Shown: positions 54,786-63,293 of the stretch, piece by piece
Layout of the letters: each line of letters starts with the position of its first letter
How positions within the stretch are numbered: position 1 is the stretch's first letter
Origin: Luteibacter yeojuensis
Lineage (GTDB): Bacteria; Pseudomonadota; Gammaproteobacteria; Xanthomonadales; Rhodanobacteraceae
Length of the DNA: 64,000 nucleotides
NCBI RefSeq assembly: GCF_000964085.1
Contig: NZ_JZRB01000045.1
Location: 1 to 64,000, forward strand
Direction: 5' to 3'
The notes under the pieces: model-generated
Database searches by the model: none
Told to the model about the DNA's origin: nothing
Seen by the model: the letters and a program-made list of their open reading frames with translations, nothing else
Position numbers and translations under genes: made by a program

Positions 54786-57155
54786 ATGACCGCAACACCG
54801 CTACGCATTCGCAAGGCCGCGGTACTCGGCGCCGGTGTCATGGGCGCGCAGATTGCCGCGCACCTGACGAACGCCAACGTGGAAACCGTCCTGTTCGACC
54901 TTCCCGCCAAGGAAGGCCCGAAGAGCGGCATCGCCCTCAAGGCCATCGCCAACCTGGCCAAGCTCTCGCCGGCCCCGCTGGCCGAGAAGAGCCTGGGCGC
55001 CGCCATCATCCCCGCCAACTACGAGGATGACCTCGGCCAGCTGGCCGACGTCGACCTGGTGATCGAAGCCATCGCCGAGCGGATGGACTGGAAGCTCGAC
55101 CTCTATACGAAGATCGCGCCGCACGTCTCCGCCACGGCCGTCCTGGCCAGCAACACCTCGGGCCTGTCGATCAACGGGCTGGCCGAGGCGCTGCCGGAGC
55201 AGCTTCGCCACCGCTTCACCGGCGTGCACTTCTTCAACCCGCCGCGCTACATGCACCTCGTGGAGCTCATCCCCACCAAGCTCACCGACGCCGCCGTGCT
55301 CGAGGGTCTCGAGGCCTTCCTCACCACCACCCTGGGCAAGGGCGTGGTGTACGCCAAGGACACCCCCAACTTCATCGGCAACCGCATCGGCGTGTTCTCG
55401 ATGCTGAGCACCATGTTCCACACCGAGCAGTTCGGCCTGGGCTTCGATACCGTCGACGCCCTCACCGGCCCGGCCATCGGCCGCCCGAAGAGCGCCACGT
55501 TCCGCACGGCCGATGTGGTGGGCCTGGATACGCTCGCCCACGTGGTGAAGACCATGGGCGATACCCTCCCGGACGATCCCTGGCACAAATACTTCCAGCC
55601 GCCCGTGTGGCTGAAAGGCCTGATCGACAAGGGCGCGCTGGGCCAGAAGACCGGTGCGGGCTTCTACCGCAAGGCCGGCAAGGACATCGTGGTGCTCGAC
55701 CTGCAGAAGCAGGATTACCGCCCGTCCGAAGGCAAGCCGTCCGATGAAGTGGCCGCCATCCTCGCCATCAAGGACCCGGCCGAGAAGTTCGCGAAGCTGC
55801 GCGCCTCGGCTGATCCGCAGGCGCAGTTTCTGTGGGCCGTGTTCCGCGATCTCTTCCACTACACCGCTTACCACCTCGCCGATATCGCCGAGACGGCGCG
55901 CGACGTCGACTTCGCCATCCGCTGGGGCTACGGCTGGAAGCTCGGCCCGTTCGAGCTGTGGCAGGCCGCGGGCTGGCAGCAGGTGGCCGGCTTCATCGCC
56001 GAGGACATCGCCGCCGGCAAGGCCATGAGCAGCGCCCCGCTGCCCGCGTGGGTCACCGATGGCCGCAAGGGCGTCCACGGCAAGGCCGGCTCGTACTCAG
56101 CCAGCGCCAACGCCGAGAAGCCGCGTTCGCAGCACCCGGTGTACGCCCGCCAGGCGTTCCCCGACCCGATCCTGGGCGAGGCCTTCGACCAGGGCACCAC
56201 GGTGTGGGAAAACGACGGCGTGCGCCTGTGGACCACGGGCGACGGCATTGGCGTCATCTCGTTCAAGACCAAGATGCATACGGTGAACGACCACGTGCTG
56301 AATGGCATCCAGCATGCCATCGGCCTCGCGGAGCAGCAGTTCCGTGGCGTGGTGCTGTGGCAGCCGTCCGAGCCGTTCTCCGCCGGTGCCGACCTCAAGG
56401 GCGCGCTGGGCCTGCTGCAGGCTGGCAAGCTGGCCGAGTTCGAGGCCATGGTGGCGAACTTCCAGGCCACCAGCATGCGCATCAAGCACTCGCTGGTGCC
56501 GGTGGTGGCCGCCGTGCGTGGCCTTGCCCTGGGCGGTGGCTGCGAATTCCAGATGCATTCGGCCCGCACCGTCGCGGCGCTGGAGAGCTACATCGGCCTG
56601 GTCGAGGCCGGCGTGGGCCTGCTGCCCGCCGGCGGCGGCCTGAAGGAGCTGGCCGTGCGCGCCGCGCAGCACAACCCGGATGACCCGTTCGAGTACCTGA
56701 AGAAGGTGTTCGAGACGGTGGCCATGGCCAAGGTCTCCACCAGCGCCCTCGAGGCGAAGTCGCTGGGCCTGCTGCGCAAGGACGATATCGTGGTGTTCAA
56801 CGCCTACGAGCTGCTCCACGTGGCGAAGGCCCAGGCGCTGGCCATGGCTGAATCGGGCTACCGCCCGCCGATGCCGGCGCGCGCCATCCCCGCCGCGGGC
56901 GATACCAGCACGGCCACGTTCAAGGCCTCGCTGGCCAACATGGCCGAAGGCTACTTCGCCTCGGCGCATGACATCGACATCGCCAGCCGCATCGCCGACA
57001 CCTTGTCGGGCGGCCGCATCGAGCGTGGCTCGTCGGTCGACGAGGCATGGCTGCTCGCCCTCGAGCGCAAGCACTTCGTCGAACTGGCGCAGACCGAAAA
57101 GACCCAGGCCCGCATCGCCCACACGATGACGACGGGCAAGCCGCTGCGTAACTGA
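54786..57155 (+). CDS. fadB: 3-hydroxyacyl-CoA dehydrogenase/enoyl-CoA hydratase, reversed-order FadB (FadN type)
   Basis: 789 aa. N-terminal hydroxyacyl-CoA dehydrogenase: GAGVMG at residues 15-20, VIEAIAERMDWK (Glu94 region) and the catalytic His148 in GVHFFNPPRYMHLVE. The C-terminal half is an enoyl-CoA hydratase: EPFSAGADLKGALG, VAAVRGLALGGGCEFQMHSARTVAALESYIGLVEAGVGLLPAGGG. This dehydrogenase-first order is the reverse of E. coli FadB and matches Bacillus FadN and many Xanthomonadales proteins. With FadA, it runs steps 2-4 of beta-oxidation. 28 bp before fadA. Confidence 0.93.
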   Translation: MTATPLRIRKAAVLGAGVMGAQIAAHLTNANVETVLFDLPAKEGPKSGIALKAIANLAKLSPAPLAEKSLGAAIIPANYEDDLGQLADVDLVIEAIAERMDWKLDLYTKIAPHVSATAVLASNTSGLSINGLAEALPEQLRHRFTGVHFFNPPRYMHLVELIPTKLTDAAVLEGLEAFLTTTLGKGVVYAKDTPNFIGNRIGVFSMLSTMFHTEQFGLGFDTVDALTGPAIGRPKSATFRTADVVGLDTLAHVVKTMGDTLPDDPWHKYFQPPVWLKGLIDKGALGQKTGAGFYRKAGKDIVVLDLQKQDYRPSEGKPSDEVAAILAIKDPAEKFAKLRASADPQAQFLWAVFRDLFHYTAYHLADIAETARDVDFAIRWGYGWKLGPFELWQAAGWQQVAGFIAEDIAAGKAMSSAPLPAWVTDGRKGVHGKAGSYSASANAEKPRSQHPVYARQAFPDPILGEAFDQGTTVWENDGVRLWTTGDGIGVISFKTKMHTVNDHVLNGIQHAIGLAEQQFRGVVLWQPSEPFSAGADLKGALGLLQAGKLAEFEAMVANFQATSMRIKHSLVPVVAAVRGLALGGGCEFQMHSARTVAALESYIGLVEAGVGLLPAGGGLKELAVRAAQHNPDDPFEYLKKVFETVAMAKVSTSALEAKSLGLLRKDDIVVFNAYELLHVAKAQALAMAESGYRPPMPARAIPAAGDTSTATFKASLANMAEGYFASAHDIDIASRIADTLSGGRIERGSSVDEAWLLALERKHFVELAQTEKTQARIAHTMTTGKPLRN

Positions 57156-57183
57156 CGCGCTGCCCACTTAAAGGAACCCTTCC

Positions 57184-58392
57184 ATGAGCAAGCAAGTGCA
57201 AGACGCCTACATCGTCGCCGCCACCCGCACCCCGGTGGGCAAGGCGCCGCGCGGCGTGTTCCGCAACACCCGCCCCGACGACCTGCTGGCCCACGTCATC
57301 CGTGGCGTGATGGAGCAGGCCCCGGGCATCGACCCGGCGCTGATCGGCGACGCCATCATCGGCTGCGCCATGCCCGAGGCCGAGCAAGGCATGAACGTGG
57401 CACGCATCGGCGTGCTGCTGGCCGGCCTGCCCGAGCAGGTGCCGGGCGTCACCATCAACCGTTTTTGCTCGTCGGGCGTGCAGGCCATCGCCATGGCCGC
57501 CGACCGCATCCGCCTGGGCGAAGCCGACCTGATGCTGGCCGGCGGCACCGAGTCGATGAGCATGGTGCCGATGATGGGCCACAAGGTGGCCATGAACCCG
57601 GCCATTTTCGAGAACGACGAAAACCGCGCCATCGCCTTCGGCATGGGCATCACCGCCGAGAAGGTGGCCGAGCGCTGGAAGGTCAGCCGCGAGGACCAGG
57701 ACGCCTTCGCCCTGCAATCGCACCAGCGCGCGCTGGCCGCCATCCAGGGTGGCGAGTTCAAGGACGAGATCACGCCGTTCCAGCTCGACGACCGCTACCC
57801 CGATCTCGCCAACCGCACGGTGAAGGAAGACCGCCGCATCATTTCGATCGACGAAGGCCCGCGTGCGGATACCTCGCTCGAGGTACTCGGCAAGCTGCGC
57901 CCGGTGTTCCGCAATGGCCAGTTCGGTGGCTCGGTCACGGCGGGCAACTCGTCGCAGATGTCCGACGGCGCCGGCGCCCTGCTGCTGGCCTCGGAGAAGG
58001 CCATCAACGATTACGGCCTCACCCCGCTCGCCCGCTTCGTGGGTTTCTCGGTGGCCGGCGTGGCGCCCGACATCATGGGCATCGGCCCGAAGGAAGCGAT
58101 CCCGAAGGCACTGAAGCAGGCCGGCATGACGCAAGGCCAGCTCGACTGGATCGAACTCAACGAGGCCTTCGCGGCACAGGCCCTGGCCGTGATGCGTGAC
58201 CTCGGCCTCGACCCGTCGAAGGTGAACCCGCTGGGCGGCGCCATCGCCCTCGGCCATCCGCTGGGTGCCACCGGCGCCGTGCGCGCCGCGACGCTTATCC
58301 ACGGCCTGCGCCGCCGCAAGCAGAAGTACGGCATGGTGACGATGTGCATCGGCACCGGCATGGGCGCCGCAGGAATTTTCGAAGCACTGTAA
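57184..58392 (+). CDS. fadA: Acetyl-CoA acyltransferase (3-ketoacyl-CoA thiolase)
   Basis: 402 aa. Nucleophile Cys95 in NRFCSSGVQAIAMAA, His in GGAIALGHPLGATGA and the second Cys in MCIGTGMGAAGIFE. It cleaves 3-ketoacyl-CoA to acetyl-CoA and a shortened acyl-CoA. Co-transcribed with fadB. A 66-bp REP hairpin follows the stop codon by 20 bp and probably ends or stabilises the message. Confidence 0.96.
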   Translation: MSKQVQDAYIVAATRTPVGKAPRGVFRNTRPDDLLAHVIRGVMEQAPGIDPALIGDAIIGCAMPEAEQGMNVARIGVLLAGLPEQVPGVTINRFCSSGVQAIAMAADRIRLGEADLMLAGGTESMSMVPMMGHKVAMNPAIFENDENRAIAFGMGITAEKVAERWKVSREDQDAFALQSHQRALAAIQGGEFKDEITPFQLDDRYPDLANRTVKEDRRIISIDEGPRADTSLEVLGKLRPVFRNGQFGGSVTAGNSSQMSDGAGALLLASEKAINDYGLTPLARFVGFSVAGVAPDIMGIGPKEAIPKALKQAGMTQGQLDWIELNEAFAAQALAVMRDLGLDPSKVNPLGGAIALGHPLGATGAVRAATLIHGLRRRKQKYGMVTMCIGTGMGAAGIFEAL

Positions 58393-58412
58393 AACCGGCA
58401 CGAAACAAAACC

Positions 58413-58478
58413 TGTGGGAGCGCGCTTGCGCGCGATGGGCCTGCCGCAAGGCCCATCGCGCGCGAGCGCGCTCCCACA
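58413..58478. repeat. Type B REP hairpin (66 bp) after fadA
   Basis: 30-bp arms with one mismatch and a 6-bp loop, starting TGTGGGAGCGCGCTTGCGCG. The same arm end as the 46-bp palindrome at 14787, but with GATGGGCCT added to each arm. Stands between fadA and the MBL gene. Confidence 0.9.
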
Positions 58479-58530
58479 TGGTCTTTCGGCGACACCATGC
58501 CATCACATGCCTTGGGTTTACGCTACGCGC

Positions 58531-59457
58531 ATGCACGGCATCCACACCATCGACACCGGCTTTGGCCGCCCTGCGTTCGACGCGGCGTACCTCGTCGTCG
58601 AGCGCGGGCGCGGTGCGTTCATCGACAGCGGCACGACGCATTCGCTGCCGCGTTTCCTCGACGCCATCCACGCCGCGGGGCTCACGCCGGGCGATGTCGA
58701 CTGGGTCATCCTCACGCACGTGCACCTCGACCACGCGGGCGGCGCGGGCGAGCTGATGAAGCACCTGCCCCATGCCAGGCTCGCCGTGCATCCGCGCGGC
58801 GCGCGGCACATGATCGACCCGGCCGTGCTGATCGCCGGCGCCACCGGCGTCTACGGCGAGGAAGCGGTGCGCCGCGACTACGGCACCATCGCCCCAGTGC
58901 CCAGCGAGCGCGTGGTCGAGGCCGCCGACGGCTTCGTCGTCGACCTGGCGGGGCGTGCCCTGCTTTGCCTCGATACACCGGGCCATGCGAAGCACCACAT
59001 CGCCATCCACGACGAGCGCGCGAACGCGTTTTTCACCGGCGATATCTTCGGGCTCTCGTACCGCGAGTTCGACACCGCCCAGGGGCCTTTCATCATCCCG
59101 ACCACGTCACCGGTGCAGTTCGACCCCGACGAGGCACATGCCTCCATCGAGCGGATGCTCGGCTACGGGCCGGAGGCGATGTACCTCACGCATTACGACC
59201 GCGTCGGCGACGTGCCGCGCCTGGCGCGCGACCTGCACGAACAGCTCGACGCCATGGTCGCCATTGCCCGCCGCCACATGGACGACCCCGACCGCGACGT
59301 CCGTATCGCCACGGAATTCACCGACCTCTACGTGGGCCGTGCGAAGCGCCACGGCGTGGCCCTGCCGGCGGACGACATCGCCCGCCTGCTGAAGATCGAC
59401 ATCCGCCTGAATGCCCAGGGCATCCTCGTCTGGCTGGACCGCACGGCGAAGGCATGA
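58531..59457 (+). CDS. MBL-fold metallo-hydrolase
   Basis: 308 aa. The HxHxDH metal motif is THVHLDH (His63, His65, Asp67, His68); later ligands are DTPGHAKHH, FFTGDIFGLS and THYD. Close to glyoxalase II-like and ZipD-type hydrolases. Start at MHGIHTID; an ATG eight codons upstream (58507) is possible and the region beyond is REP sequence. Substrate unknown. Confidence 0.85.
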   Translation: MHGIHTIDTGFGRPAFDAAYLVVERGRGAFIDSGTTHSLPRFLDAIHAAGLTPGDVDWVILTHVHLDHAGGAGELMKHLPHARLAVHPRGARHMIDPAVLIAGATGVYGEEAVRRDYGTIAPVPSERVVEAADGFVVDLAGRALLCLDTPGHAKHHIAIHDERANAFFTGDIFGLSYREFDTAQGPFIIPTTSPVQFDPDEAHASIERMLGYGPEAMYLTHYDRVGDVPRLARDLHEQLDAMVAIARRHMDDPDRDVRIATEFTDLYVGRAKRHGVALPADDIARLLKIDIRLNAQGILVWLDRTAKA

Positions 59458-59489
59458 GCCCGCCGCTGGGTTCGGAAGCCCACCGCAAC

Positions 59490-59513
59490 TGTGGGAGCGC
59501 GCTTGCGCGCGAT
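59490..59513. repeat. Half of a type B REP at the end of the FAD oxidase gene
   Basis: TGTGGGAGCGCGCTTGCGCG followed by CGAT, one arm only; its last base is the last base of the FAD oxidase stop codon (59513). Confidence 0.8.
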
Positions 59514-60787
59514 CACCCCTCAAGCCGCGACTTGAACCAGTCCGCCAACTCCAGCTTCCAATACGTACCCTGCGCCGCGAGATACCCGAACGGCCGGTGC
59601 ACCGGCTCCAGCCCAAAGGCCGCATACGCCGGCACCGCCTTCGCACCCGACGCGATCGCGTCTGCCAACGTCTCACCCGCCGCGCAGGTGGGCGCCAGGC
59701 CATGCCCGCCGAACGCCTGCGCGTACCACAGCCCATTGCCATGCGTACCCACCTGGGGCATCTCATGCCGGGCGTAACTCATGAGGCCCGACCACGCGTG
59801 CTCCACCGCCACGCCCTTGAGCGAAGGGAAGACCTTCAGCAGGTCGCGCATGAGCAGCTTCTGCACCGCGCGGGCGCTGCGGTCGCGCACGGAAATGCGG
59901 CCACCCCATAGCAAGCGGGTGTCGCTGAGCGGCCGGTAGTAGTCGAAGGCGAAACGCGTGTCGTACACCGCCGCCTGCGTGCGCAGGCAATCGCCGAGCC
60001 GATCGCCGAGCGGCTCCGTCACCATGACGTAGGTGGCGATGGGCAACACGGCCTTGTCGATGCGCCGGTCAAGCCCGGCGAGGTAGCCGCCGCAGGCCAG
60101 CACCACGTTGGGCGCCTCGATCTCTGCATCGCCCACGCGCAGCACCCAGCGGGGGCCCCGGCGTTCCAGCATCCGCACGCGCGAGCCTTCATGGATGGTG
60201 ACCCCCGCCGCCTCGGCCGCGCTGGCGAGGCCACGGGCATAGGCCAGGGGATCGATGTGGAGCGCGTTCCGCTCGTATAGCCCGTCGTGGTAGCGCCGGC
60301 TGCGCACGAAAGCCTGCATGGCGTCAGCGGGTAGCCATTGCCATTCGGTGCCGTAATGCTCGGCCAGTAGCTTCTGCCGCGCACGGAGCAGGCGCGCATC
60401 GCGGAACCAGTTCGCCCACACCACGCCCGCATCCACCATGTCGCAATCGATGCCCAGGGTGGTGATGCGCTCGCGGATCAGGTTCACCGCAGCCACGGTG
60501 CGGCCGTAGAGGTCACGGGCGCCGTCGTCGCCCAGCTTCGCCAACAAGGCGCGCTCGCCCAGCGAATACCCAGCGAACACAAAGCCGCCATTGCGGCCGG
60601 AAGCACCAAAGCCGATCGCCTGCGCCTCCAGCAGCACCACGTCGCGCACGCCGCGCGCCGCCAGGCCCAGCGCCGTGTTCAGGCCGGCGAAGCCGCCGCC
60701 CACCACCACGACGGCGGCCTCCCGCTTGCCCTGCGGCGCGGGCCGGGGCGCTGGCAACGGTTGGCGGGCGTGGTACCACGACGCCAT
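59513..60787 (-). CDS. FAD-dependent DAO-type amine oxidoreductase
   Basis: 424 aa. GxGxxG dinucleotide motif [21 protein letters not shown] with acidic [21 protein letters not shown] (GASGRNGG is shared with PuuB and glycine/sarcosine oxidases), ending [26 protein letters not shown]. The family includes gamma-glutamylputrescine oxidase; the substrate cannot be fixed here. Divergent from the dioxygenase gene 107 bp away. Confidence 0.85.
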   Translation of the reverse strand: MASWYHARQPLPAPRPAPQGKREAAVVVVGGGFAGLNTALGLAARGVRDVVLLEAQAIGFGASGRNGGFVFAGYSLGERALLAKLGDDGARDLYGRTVAAVNLIRERITTLGIDCDMVDAGVVWANWFRDARLLRARQKLLAEHYGTEWQWLPADAMQAFVRSRRYHDGLYERNALHIDPLAYARGLASAAEAAGVTIHEGSRVRMLERRGPRWVLRVGDAEIEAPNVVLACGGYLAGLDRRIDKAVLPIATYVMVTEPLGDRLGDCLRTQAAVYDTRFAFDYYRPLSDTRLLWGGRISVRDRSARAVQKLLMRDLLKVFPSLKGVAVEHAWSGLMSYARHEMPQVGTHGNGLWYAQAFGGHGLAPTCAAGETLADAIASGAKAVPAYAAFGLEPVHRPFGYLAAQGTYWKLELADWFKSRLEG

Positions 60788-60894
60788 GTAGGCGAATCCT
60801 TACGAAAGGGACCGACGTTGTACGACACGGCGTGGCCGCCGGGAAGCCCCGGTGCCGGGGTATGATCGAGCGACACGCCCACGAAGCCAACCGC

Positions 60895-61422
60895 ATGAGC
60901 CTCACGCCCCCTATCGACCTGCAGCGCTGGATCGACGAAAACCGCGCCCTGCTCAAGCCGCCGGTGGGCAACAAATGCATCGTCGATGGCGATTTCATCA
61001 TCATGGTCGTCGGCGGCCCTAACGCGCGTACCGACTACCACTACGACGAAGGCCCCGAGTTCTTCTACCAGCTCGAGGGCGAGATGGTGCTGAAGGTGCA
61101 GGACGATGGCCATGCACGGGATATCCCCATCCGCGCCGGCCAGGTGTTCTACCTGCCGCCGCGGGTGCCGCATTCGCCCCAGCGCATGCCCGATTCCGTG
61201 GGCCTCGTGGTCGAGCGGCGCCGCGTGCCCGGCGAGCGCGACGGGCTGATGTGGTTCTGCGAGGCCTGTAACGCCAAGCTGTTCGAGCGCTACTTCGTGC
61301 TCGAAAGCATCGAGCACGATTTCCCCCCGGTGTTCGACGCGTTCTACCGTTCGGAAGCCGCACGCACCTGCAAGCAGTGCGGCACGGTGCATCCGGCCCC
61401 GGCCAGGTACGCCGAGGCCTGA
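60895..61422 (+). CDS. nbaC: 3-hydroxyanthranilate 3,4-dioxygenase
   Basis: 175 aa. Fe ligands His49, Glu55 and His93 ([26 protein letters not shown]); the C-terminal rubredoxin-like site has Cys122/Cys125 and Cys159/Cys162, the form of bacterial enzymes. It opens the ring of 3-hydroxyanthranilate in the kynurenine route to quinolinate/NAD. No other kyn or nad genes are next to it here. TATGAT at 60861-60866 is a probable -10. Confidence 0.95.
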   Translation: MSLTPPIDLQRWIDENRALLKPPVGNKCIVDGDFIIMVVGGPNARTDYHYDEGPEFFYQLEGEMVLKVQDDGHARDIPIRAGQVFYLPPRVPHSPQRMPDSVGLVVERRRVPGERDGLMWFCEACNAKLFERYFVLESIEHDFPPVFDAFYRSEAARTCKQCGTVHPAPARYAEA

Positions 61423-61426
61423 GCCC

Positions 61427-61984
61427 TCAGGCCAGCGTGGCCTGGTGCGACTGCCATTTCGCCGCCATGCGGCGCAGCGAGGGGTCGGCCGTGCCGTCCG
61501 CCGCGATCTCGTCGATGGCCCGCCATGCCATGCCCAGCGACTCCTCGTTGGCCGCGAAGGCCTCCGAGCCACGCGCCACGACGACGTAACGCACGTCGTA
61601 GTGGAAGTGCGCCGGCTCGTGGCCGCGCGCGGGTATGACATGGCGGTCCACGTCGAACACGGCCGGCATCACGGCGAGATCCCGCAGGCCCGTTTCTTCC
61701 TCCGCCTCGCGTAGCGCCACGCCGGCAAGGTCGGCATCGCCATCCGCGTGGCCGCCGGGCTGCAGCCAGCGTTGCAGCTTGCGGTGGTGCATCAGCAGCA
61801 CGCGCTGCCCGTCGGCGCTCACCAGCCAGGCAGAGCCCGTGAAATGGCCCTCCAGCGTCTCGCGGTGGAAGGGCTGGCGCGCCGTGGCGAGCCACGCGCG
61901 GAAATGCGCGACGTCGGTCTCCAGCGGGTAGCGCCTTGCGTAGCCGTCGAGCGCGGCTGCCAGAGATAGGTGTGTCTTGTCCAT
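61427..61984 (-). CDS. Nudix hydrolase
   Basis: 185 aa. Nudix box GGHADGDADLAGVALREAEEETGL in sequence form: the catalytic REAEEET core is intact, while the first box Glu position is Asp. Similar proteins are predicted NTP pyrophosphohydrolases of the MutT/AP4A type. Start at MDKTHLSLAAAL; a longer frame adds 14 residues. Substrate unknown. Convergent with the dioxygenase gene, 4 bp apart. Confidence 0.88.
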   Translation of the reverse strand: MDKTHLSLAAALDGYARRYPLETDVAHFRAWLATARQPFHRETLEGHFTGSAWLVSADGQRVLLMHHRKLQRWLQPGGHADGDADLAGVALREAEEETGLRDLAVMPAVFDVDRHVIPARGHEPAHFHYDVRYVVVARGSEAFAANEESLGMAWRAIDEIAADGTADPSLRRMAAKWQSHQATLA

Positions 61985-62121
61985 CAGGGAAATCCGATTC
62001 AACCGGCCGGCATTTTCGCACGTCATTTTCAGACTAATCCGATGTCGCTGGCTAGCGGCTCCTGCCTAGGATGGGTCGTGCGCAAGAAGCGCACCCCGCC
62101 ATCCCATGCAAGGAGCCACGC

Positions 62122-63081
62122 ATGCCCCCTCGTTCCCTCCGCCCCCTCGCCGCCCTTGTGGTCCTCGCCCCGGCGGCCGCCATGGCCACCACCGATCGCG
62201 CCGCGCCGCTGTTCACCGGGCCGCTCGTTACCCCGGCGGTCAACACGCTGCCGGCGAATACGCTGAATATTGAGCCATACCTCATCCATACCCATGTGCG
62301 CGGCGCTTATGCCAACGATGGCGGCCGCCATCGCCACGACATCACCGCGCGGCAATGGATGGTGGCGCTGCCGATGGTCTATGGCGTCACCGATGCGCTC
62401 GACGTGCAACTCACCCTCAACGGCTCGCGTACCTCGCGCGGCGGGGCCCACAGCGATGGCCTGCGCATGGGCGATTCGGTCGTGCGTGTCCTGCAGCGCC
62501 TCGCCGGGCCGGGGCCCGATGGCACCGACTGGGTCGTCGGCGTGGCCATGGCCGTGCGTATCCCGACGGGCAAGTACCAACGCCTGGATACCAATCCGTT
62601 CAATGGCACGGGCGCGGGGGCCATGGGCCTCTCGACCACCCTTGGCGCACAGAAACTCCAGTGGCTGGCGAATGGCCATGCGCTGCGTTGGCGCGGGCAG
62701 CTGGGCTGGGGCGACACGCCCGGGCGCATCGGCATCCATGGCGCAAGCACGTACGGCACCGGGCCGGGGTTCAGGGGCCATGCGCGCCCCGGCCCCTCGT
62801 GGACGGCATCGCTCGCCGCGGAGTACGTGCTCGCCGCGCGCTGGGGCCTTGTCGGCGAGGCCATCTGGAACCGCGGCGGCGCCACCACCGTGCACGGCGC
62901 CTGCGGTGGCGCCGCCTGTAGCCACACCCTTCGCCCTACGCAGCAATACAGCCTGGCACCCGCCGTGGCATACCACCTGGGCCCCACGATGGGGCTTATC
63001 GCCGGCGTGCAGTTCAGCGTGGCGGGGCGCAACGCCGCCAGTTATGTCGCGCCACAGGCCGCTTTCAACATGGTGTTCTGA
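62122..63081 (+). CDS. Predicted outer-membrane beta-barrel protein (MetA/phenol-transport-like)
   Basis: 319 aa with AGGAG ahead of the ATG and a signal peptide (about 1-22, ending AMA). The mature protein has alternating strands and Gly/aromatic turns (NIEPYLIHTHVRGAY, GVTDALDVQLTLNGSRTSRGG, VGVAMAVRIPTGKYQRLDTNPFNGTGAGAMGLSTTLGAQ) and ends FNMVF, a C-terminal Phe typical of OMPs. The pattern resembles the MetA-pathway phenol-degradation family. Ligand unknown. Confidence 0.7.
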   Translation: MPPRSLRPLAALVVLAPAAAMATTDRAAPLFTGPLVTPAVNTLPANTLNIEPYLIHTHVRGAYANDGGRHRHDITARQWMVALPMVYGVTDALDVQLTLNGSRTSRGGAHSDGLRMGDSVVRVLQRLAGPGPDGTDWVVGVAMAVRIPTGKYQRLDTNPFNGTGAGAMGLSTTLGAQKLQWLANGHALRWRGQLGWGDTPGRIGIHGASTYGTGPGFRGHARPGPSWTASLAAEYVLAARWGLVGEAIWNRGGATTVHGACGGAACSHTLRPTQQYSLAPAVAYHLGPTMGLIAGVQFSVAGRNAASYVAPQAAFNMVF

Positions 63082-63143
63082 GCCATGGCCCTTCGTTCCA
63101 CGCACAACCGCCGTTAGTCATGGTGACAACCGCCGCCCCCCGT

Positions 63144-63155
63144 GCAAGGCCTTGC
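63144..63155. promoter_or_regulatory. 12-bp palindrome upstream of the permease gene
   Basis: GCAAGGCCTTGC, a perfect palindrome 18 bp before a weak promoter-like pair TTGTAC (63174-63179) and TATGGT (63198-63203) with 18-bp spacing. Possible operator. Confidence 0.35.
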
Positions 63156-63293
63156 CTGGCCTCGCAATGCAGCTTGTACGCCCGTGCCCCGCTGGGCTAT
63201 GGTGCCGTGCCGACTCACCGGGGAGCGGCGTTCCATCGCAACTGCCACGGCGGTCCCAATAATAAAGAGCACTTCCGGCAGTAGGGGAGACAC

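Noticed and set aside
56920-59010. 696-codon minus-strand open frame over fadB, fadA and the MBL gene
   Set aside because: Antisense to conserved beta-oxidation genes and reads through a REP. Composition is typical of a shadow frame.
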